Below are positions 56,192-64,000 of a stretch of DNA of 64,000 nt, one piece after another; position 1 is the stretch's first letter; the number at the start of each line of letters is the position of its first letter. The notes beneath the pieces are model-generated. The model was given only the letters and a program-made list of their open reading frames with translations. It was not told the origin of the DNA and ran no database searches. The position numbers and the translations under genes are program-made. The stretch is from Coriaria nepalensis (Eukaryota > Streptophyta > Magnoliopsida > Cucurbitales > Coriariaceae): the NCBI GenBank assembly GCA_027186245.1, contig CP114497.1, positions 2,921,501 to 2,985,500 on the forward strand. Reading direction: 5' to 3'.

Positions 56192-59100
56192 ATGAAATGG
56201 ACTACATTGCTTAGGGATATCAAAGAGAAGGTCGGCCTAACTCCATCTCATTCTGCTACTGCTTCTTCCTCGTATTCTTCTTCTTCGCAGGCACTCCCTG
56301 CTAGCGATAATCATGCTCTTTACTCAGCTCATCGCAATGACTTTGCCTCGTCTCTTTCAAGGTTTACTGCCGCTTCTATTTTCCTTCTCTTTTTCTTTTA
56401 CTTTTCTAGTTTCTAAAATTATTTTGACGGAATAATGATCTGATTTTGGGTGGTTATTAGTTGTTTTTAGTATTGCATTGACTTCTGTCTCTGTTTTAGC
56501 TTAAATGGGGTTTAGGCTCTGAAATTATGAATGGTGAGATGGGATTTTGCTTTAGTTGCAAATGAATCTTTATTATCGCATTAGCTCTGGGAAATTCCAT
56601 ACTATTTTCCACACCTTGGTAGCTTCATTTCGGGACTTAGGTAGTCTTTCGACAAGTACTTGTGGACCAAAAGGGTTTGGCAGTTTGGGTATTCGTGGAA
56701 TCTTGGCTGCTGCTAAAAGGTATTGAAGCGACATTGTGATGTATAATGTTAGTGTCAACTCAAGGCACTTGAATGATCTTTGAATGGAATAATATTTTGT
56801 GGGAGCTTAACGTAGAACACTATATAACCTTTCTGAGAAGTAATAGGGCCAGTACTTGTCTCTTTTTTGATTGCATAACTAAGTGATCTTTATTGGTCAC
56901 GGATTGGGGATATCCTTGTTCATTGTTGTTTGCTGGTGATTTATTACTATAAGGCCACCGGATCTAAGAGGATTGAATTGAAGTTAAACTGTGGTGAGCT
57001 TTTTAGGAACTTCTGTGTCTGGGAAAGATGACTTAAATAGGGTCACTTTGGAATGGCTGCTGGATTCGAGCTTATCTCACCACTTATTTTAAGTAACAAA
57101 ATGTTTCTGTGAAGTACCTGGAAGTCATGCAAGTGGCTTATGCTGTAAAATTGACCAATGATAGATAATTTCAGACGAACACTGGATATTTTAAGTGTTC
57201 AGGATTAGTATAGGCTCTCATCGAAATGTACTTCTCTAATTTTGTGCTTGCAAATGGGTAGTTTTTACTTTTTGTCTCTCTGGGGTCACTGATGATTGTT
57301 ACTTCTCTACTTTTGGGTTTAAAGCCATTAATTGATAACCTTAGATTAGTTATAATCTTAACTGATACAATAATACTTCTTCTCAAGTATTTCATTCACT
57401 GTTTGACATGTAACTAAAAGTCAGCTGCAACTATATTGCAACCTTTGATAAAAATTTCATGTTTGAACATTTTTAGATCTGCTGTTACACTTTATGATAA
57501 TCCTTTTCATGTTGAAGCAGAGATAATCATGAATTGGAATTGGACTTCAAGAGGTATTGGGAAGAGTTCCGATCATCCAGCTCTGAAAAGGTTATTGCTT
57601 GACTATTAGTTATTTTTATGTCTGAAGTGGAAGTTATAATTATAATAATCCTACATACTAAACTAACCTGTTGAATATGACTAAAGGGCTTTTTGTATCA
57701 ATTGTGCAGGAAAAAGAAGTGGCCTTGAATATGACTATAGATGTTTTTTGTAGATTAGTTAAACAACACGCAAATGTAGCTCAGTTAGTTACCATGTATG
57801 TACAGCTTTCCTCCTCTTTTGGTTTTCAACTTTAATTTACTAGTTATCTCACATGTTGGCTGATGATTTGTCATTTGTACCGTCTGAATGACTGACTGGT
57901 TATTTATTTCATAAATTTCATAAATTTCTACATATTACATTTTCTTAAGCACCTGGAAATAGTGGTATTCTGTTTCATGAATACCTGCACCGAGCTAATT
58001 GACCAATTGGGAAAGCTTTACTGAATTGCAGGTTAGTTGAAACACATATATTCTCTTTTGTCGTGGGAAGAGCTTTTGTAACAGATATTGAGAAGCTCAA
58101 AATCAGCAGTAGATCAAGATCTTTGGATGTAGGACAATTAGTAAAGTTTTTTTCAGAAATAAATGAGGTTTGCTGGTTCAATGTTCATATTACAGTGTAT
58201 ATTTATGTTTACCCTGATTTCTTTTCATACTTATTGTTCATACTTTCTTTGCAGGATGGTGTCAGTCCAGGTTCAAATTTATTAACTGCCACAGAAGTCC
58301 TTGGATCTGGGGTACATCTCATTCATCTATCCCCACTACAATTATTTTCATGATCTAGATGTATCATCCATGTTTGAGCTATCTCTGTCTTCTTGTCCCT
58401 TGTAATTCCTTAGCTGCCTCATGTTACTAGAAATTCAAATATGTGCATTTATTTGTCAAAAATAGCTGGATCAGAAATACAGGGAATTTGTAATTCCATT
58501 TTGCAACTATTTTTTCCCACCCAATCTCTTAGGCATTTTTCTGACATTATTATGGCTTCAAGTTTTGATTATGATATCTTTATCTAGAAAATAAAGAAGA
58601 ATAATTTAAAAATAGAATTTGCGAACAATCTTTTGCAGCCTGTTGATAAGCAATCGCTTCTTGATTCCGGGATATTTTGCTGTCTCATTCATATTCTCAA
58701 TGCCCTTATGGACCCTGATAAAGCTAGTGAAGGCAAATTGGTTACTGGTCATGAAGAAGTATCTCCAACTGAAGAAAATATAGGTCATGCTAGACAATCG
58801 CGTCGTCTTGAGGTAGGCTGTCTTTATACTAAACATAAAAGCAAAAAGGGTGCCTGGTAGCAGTTTGTGCACTGCATGTCCTCATAATTAATTTACTTCA
58901 ATCCTTATTTGTCTCTTGCTGTATTAGTTTGTCCGTGAATTGATGAGAAATTTTGATATTATTGCTGTCGTTGTAACACTTTTCCTGTGCAGGTAGAGGC
59001 AAGTGTTGTGCATATAATGAAGGCATTAGCTAGCCACCCTTCAGCGGCACAAAGTTTGATCGAGGATGATTCTCTTGAGCTGCTCTTTCAGATGGTTGCA

Positions 59101-62100
59101 AATGGGTCTTTAATAGTCATCTCTCATTATAATGAAGGTCTTGTTCCACTGCATAACATACAGCTTCACAGGCATGCAATGCAGGTTAATGAATGATAGT
59201 ATATAACTTCTTTTCTGTGTACAGTTAAGGTTGCATAAATATGTTACCTATTTCATGAATTCCAATTAAGTCTTTGATTGTTCTTGCTTCCTGTTAAATG
59301 CTCCAGATACTTGGACTTCTTTTGGTGAGTGACAATGGAAGCACAGCCAAATATATACGCAAACATCATCTGGTATGCCACAACCTTTTTTTTTACCTAC
59401 ATGCGTACTGGTTCTGGAAATAATACACTGGCATAAAAGCAGATCCTTTTTTTGTGATATATGTACCTCTTATGCCAGTGAGTCCGTACTGTTAATATAT
59501 ATCTATCATTGATCTGATTTATACTTATCCGGTATTTGACTTCTTGTAAACTATTTGTTTGTACAGATAAAAGTTCTGCTGATGGCAGTGAAAGACTTCA
59601 ACCCTGATTGTGGCGATCCTGCATATACTATGGGCATTGTTGACTTGTTGCTTGAATGTGTGGAATTATCATATAGACATGGTAACTAACTGACTATTTG
59701 TCATCCATGACTTGTTTAATTAAAATGTAAACTGCAAGATTGGTGTATCACCAGCTCTAGTCATAAGAGCTGAACCAAAACTCTTATTTTAATCTGAAAT
59801 GTAATATTAAGGTATTATTAACTCTTATGGCTTGATACTACTTTCTTCTTGTCTCGGCTGATTGATCTAATTTTTACTTGTAGAGGCTAGTGGTGTCAGG
59901 CTCAGAGAGGACATACATAATGCCCATGGTTATCAGTTCCTTATTCAGTTTGCATTAACTCTTTCAAAAATTCCAACGAATCAGGGCCTCAAGCCTGTTC
60001 GATCAAACCCATCACATGATCAGAATAATGTTTCTGATGCTTCTCTTCCATTAGTTGAAGGGGAAACACAGGGACTCGTGGGACAGGGGGACTCCTCACA
60101 ACCACTTTCTCCTACTCTATCTAGGTTGCTTGATGTTGTTGTTAATCTAGCTCAAACTGGTCCACGGGAATCTGCTGGATCATCAGGTAGGAAAGGATCT
60201 AAATCTTCGCATTCCAAGGGAAATGGCCATAGTAGAAGCCGAACATCCTCATCTGACCGGCTTGCTGATGAACTATGGGAGAGAGACAATAATAAAGTTA
60301 AAGACCTGGAGGCAGTGCAGATGTTGCAAGATATATTCCTGAAAGCGAACAACCGGGAACTGCAGGCAGAAGTGTTAAATAGAATGTTCAAAATATTCTC
60401 CTGTCATCTGGAAAATTACAAGTTGTGTCAGCAATTACGAACCGTGCCACTTCTCATCCTAAACATGGATGGTTTTCCTCCATCTTTGCAAGAGATAATA
60501 TTGAAAATTCTTGAATATGCCGTGACCGTTGTGAATTGTGTTCCTGAACAAGAATTGCTTTCACTTTGCTGCTTGTTGCAGCAACCGATAACATCAGGGT
60601 TAAAGCACGTCATTCTTACTTTCTTTGTAAAACTCTTATCTTTTGACCAGCAGTTCAAGAAAGTACTGAGAGAAGTTGGTGTTTTGGAAGTTCTGTTGGA
60701 TGATTTGAAGCAGCACAAGTTTCTTCTGGGGTCTGACCAGCAAAATGGTGACCTTAGTCAGTTGGAAAGAAAATCTAGCTCAAGCAGCTTTAAGAAACAT
60801 TTGGACAGCGAGGATGTCATTATTTCTTCACCCAAACTTATCGAATCTGGTTCGGGCAAGTTTCCTATATTCGATGTTGAGGGTACAATTGCTGTTGCAT
60901 GGGATTGTATGGTCTCTCTATTAAAGAAAGGTGAAGCCAATCAAGCATCATTCCGATTGGGTAATGGTGTGGTTACAATTCTCCCATTTCTGGTGTCTAA
61001 TGTACATCGTCAAGGGGTTCTCAGATTATTGTCATGCTTGATAATTGAGGATGCTACACAGGTACTTAAATTTGCTATATATATTCTTTTAATTTAACTG
61101 TACTGATTGCCCTGTTTTTGTTTCAAACAAAATTAATGGAAACAGGATGCCTATTAGAGAATCTGATATAAATAGCCTGAGAAGTAGTCATTCATGTGAT
61201 TTTGCATGCGACATTGATTAAAGCAGTGTTTTCTATTGTTGCCTAGTTTACTGTATGCAGATTAATAAAAGGCTGATTAATGCATTGTCTTACTACCAGG
61301 CCCATTCTGAAGAATTAAGTGCAGTAGTTGAAATTCTAAAAAGTGGAATGGTCACCAGTGTCTCGGGATCTCAGTATAGGCTTCAAAATGATGCAAAATG
61401 TGACACTTTGGGAGCCTTGTGGCGTATTATGGGAAATAATAATTCTGCTCGCAGGGTCTTTGGTGAAACGACTGGATTTTCTCTTCTACTTACCACACTT
61501 CATAGTTTTCAAAGTGATGAAGGGGATGCCGATTGCAGTTCTTTAGAGGCTTACATCAAGGTCTTTTCATATTTATTGCGCCTTGTGACAGCTGCTGTGT
61601 GTGATAATGGTGTTAACAGGATGAAATTGCACACAGTTATATTGTCTCAAAGTTTCTATGATCTTCTGTGTGAGTCTGGTTTGCTTTGTGTGGAGTTTGA
61701 GAGGCAAGTCATACAATTATTATTTGAACTTGCCCTGGAGATTGTGTTGCCTCCATTCTTGACATCAGAAAATGCAACTTCATCAGACTTGGTCAAAAAA
61801 GAGTCATCTAGTTTTATTTTAGTGACTCAATCCGGTTCATTTCATCCTGATAAAGAAAGAATTTACAATGCTGGAGCTGTTAGGGTTATCATCCAATCGC
61901 TGTTGCTATTTACTCCCAAGGTACAATTGGAGGTTCTGGACCTTATTGAAAGGCTTGCTCTTGCTGGTTCTTTCAACCAGGAAAACCTCACCTCTGCAGG
62001 TGTGTATTGTACTATTTTTTGTACTTGAAATTCTTTTGGTTTTGTAATTTTCTTAGAAATTTCTTTATATCATGTATTTAGGTTGTGTGGAACTTTTACT

Positions 62101-64000
62101 AGAGACTATTCACCCCTTCCTCTTGGGGTCATCTCCATTACTCGCTTATGCTCTGAAGATAGTTGAAGTCCTTGGAGCATATAGGTATGCATTTTGCTGT
62201 TAATGTAATAAAAAATGTTACATTTGAGTAACATTGTTTGTTTCAACCTTTATATACAAATGTTAATTTTTTTATGACAGATTATCAATGTCAGAGCTTC
62301 GAATGCTTATTAGATTTGTTCTCCAGATGAGGTCAATGAACTCAGGTCATATACTTGTTGACATGATAGAGAAGTTAATTCTTCTGGAAGATATTTCTGA
62401 AAATGTTTCTCTGGCCCCATTTATGGAAATGAACATGAGCAAGACTGGGCATGCCTCTATTCAGGTCTCTTTGGGAGAAAGATCCTGGCCTCCTGCTGCT
62501 GGTTATTCATTTGTTTGTTGGTTTAAGTTTCAGAATTTCCTGAAACTACAAGCAAAGGAAACAGAGCCTTCCAAATTGGGCCCTTCGAAGAAATGGAGTG
62601 GCTCAAGTACTCGTCACAATGAGCAGCATATTCTCCGTATATTTTCAGTTGGTGCAGCAAACAATGAAAATACATTTTATGCTGAACTTTACCTGCAGGA
62701 GGATGGTGTTCTAACCCTTGCCACGAGCAACTCATCATCCTTGTCATTTTCTGGATTAGAACTCGAGGAGGACAGGTGGCATCACCTTGCAGTTGTTCAT
62801 AGCAAGCCAAATGCTCTGGCTGGACTGTTCCAAGCTAGTATTGCTCATGTGTATCTTAATGGCAAGCTGAGGCATACAGGGAAACTAGGGTATTCCCCAT
62901 CTCCCGCAGGAAAACCTTTGCAGGTAACGATCGGGACTCCTGTTACATGTGCAAGAGTTAGTGACTTGACTTGGAGGCTTCGCTCCTGCTATCTTTTCGA
63001 GGAGGTGCTGACACCAGGCTGCATTTGTTTTATGTACATACTTGGTAGAGGATACAGAGGGATTTTCCAAGACACAGATCTTTTGCGTTTTGTCCCAAAT
63101 CACGCTTGTGGTGGCGGCAGCATGGCCATCTTAGATTCATTAGATGCTGAATTAACTTTGACTCAGAATACTCAGAAACTTGATGGTGGTAGCAAGCAAA
63201 TTGACCCTAAGGCAGATGGCAGTGGGTTTGTTTGGGATTTAGAGAGACTGGGAAACCTCTCTTTACAGCTTTCTGGAAAGAAACTGATTTTTGCATTTGA
63301 TGGAACCTGTACTGAAATTGTTCGAGCATCAGGAACTTTGTCTGTGCTCAATCTCATTGATCCTATGTCAGCTGCTGCTTCTCCTATTGGGGGTAAGTAA
63401 ACAATTGATAAACACAACTATGGCTTTCCAATTATAGTGAAAGCAATTCGAGTTTGATTGCTTTCAGAAACTTATTTATTTTTCCCCCTTCCTTTTGAGT
63501 TTTATTTAATATTTCTTTGGGTTTCCTGCAGGTATACCACGTTTTGGACGTCTTCATGGAGATATTTATATCTGTAAACAGTGTGTGATTGGTGATACTC
63601 TCCGGCCTATTGGTGGGATTATTGTTGTTTTGGCACTAATTGAAGCTGCTCAGACTAGGGATATGCTGCACATGGCCTTGACATTACTAGCATGTGCACT
63701 TCATCAGAATCCTCAAAATGTAAAAGACATGCAGACCTACAGGGGATACCATTTACTTGCTCTCTTTTTACGCCGTAGAATGTCATTATTTGACATCCAG
63801 TCTCTTGAGATATTTTTCCAGATAGCTGCATGTGAAGCTTCTTTTTCTGAACCAAAAAAGTTGAAAAGTACACAATCTTCTTTCTCACCTGCTGCTACCC
63901 TTCACGAAAGCAGTTTTGAGGATCTTAGTTTGTTGAAGTTTCGTGATGAAAATTCTTCAGTTGGATCTCATGGTGATATGGATGATTTTTCTGCTCCAAA
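56192..64000 (+). CDS. SPI: SPIRRIG-type BEACH-domain protein, N-terminal part, runs off the window
   Basis: Fourteen exons are visible: 56192-56361, 57521-57590, 57710-57795, 58032-58167, 58255-58311, 58639-58812, 58993-59184, 59307-59372, 59567-59681, 59884-61061, 61300-61999, 62082-62184, 62281-63392 and 63532 to the edge. They are continuous in frame for about 1540 residues. The start MKWTTLLRDIKEKVG and segments such as RRLEVEASVVHIMKALAS and CCLLQQPITS fit plant SPIRRIG/BCHA proteins (about 3600 residues). The region to about 1050 is armadillo-like. A concanavalin/laminin-G-like domain follows at about 1070-1245 (SWPPAAGYSFVCWF..RWHHLAVVHSK). The PH-BEACH-WD40 end lies outside the window. 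SPIRRIG acts in membrane trafficking, trichome and root-hair shape and P-body-linked mRNA handling under salt. Its paralogue BCHA2 is the alternative, favoured by position beside IDD and EOL1. Confidence 0.93.

Noticed and set aside
60152..60940. Minus-strand open frames over the BEACH gene
   Set aside because: They are antisense shadows of a long coding exon.

Overview
The window is nuclear DNA of a flowering plant, almost certainly a eudicot. Multi-exon genes with GT..AG introns sit in AT-rich intergenic DNA with decayed LTR and LINE retrotransposons, and every recognisable gene belongs to a plant family. The species cannot be named from the sequence. No bacterial operon, CRISPR array, virus genome or toxin locus was seen.

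Layout. (1) 1-661, minus: 5' part of an ALP1-like gene (domesticated Harbinger transposase), cut by the window edge. (2) 0.8-10.6 kb: repeat-rich spacer with a tandem array of palindromes (2.4-2.7 kb), a Myb/SANT-type transposon ORF remnant and a decayed Copia element with both LTRs (4267-8464, minus). (3) 12165-16571, plus: complete 14-exon NIMA-related kinase, best matched to NEK4. (4) 16.6-29.5 kb: spacer with a second Myb/SANT remnant, two inverted LTR-like fragments flanking a decayed L1-type LINE, a minisatellite and an ~0.9 kb fold-back element. (5) 30398-34606, plus: ETO1-like (EOL1) BTB/TPR protein. (6) 37096-38224, plus: class A7 heat-shock factor. (7) 42865-45419, plus: INDETERMINATE-domain zinc-finger factor. 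(8) 49190-52355, minus: JMJ31-like JmjC dioxygenase gene that appears broken and missing its middle exons. (9) 56192-64000, plus: first 14 exons of a SPIRRIG-type BEACH protein, running off the right edge.

The genes are unrelated in pathway (chromatin, kinase signalling, ethylene synthesis control, heat response, transcription, membrane/mRNA trafficking), so the window is not a functional cluster. Their order is informative. From memory, ALP1, NEK4 and HSFA7b lie near the end of Arabidopsis chromosome 3, while EOL1, an IDD gene and a BEACH gene are adjacent on chromosome 4. Here the two sets lie together, as expected if Arabidopsis split an ancestral block by duplication and reciprocal loss. 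Exon boundaries were set by eye from splice signals, reading-frame continuity and remembered family sequences, and the summed coding lengths keep frame in all complete genes. No exciting undescribed system was found. The best leads are the palindrome array, the fold-back element, the decayed JmjC gene and the upstream ORFs of EOL1 and the BEACH gene.
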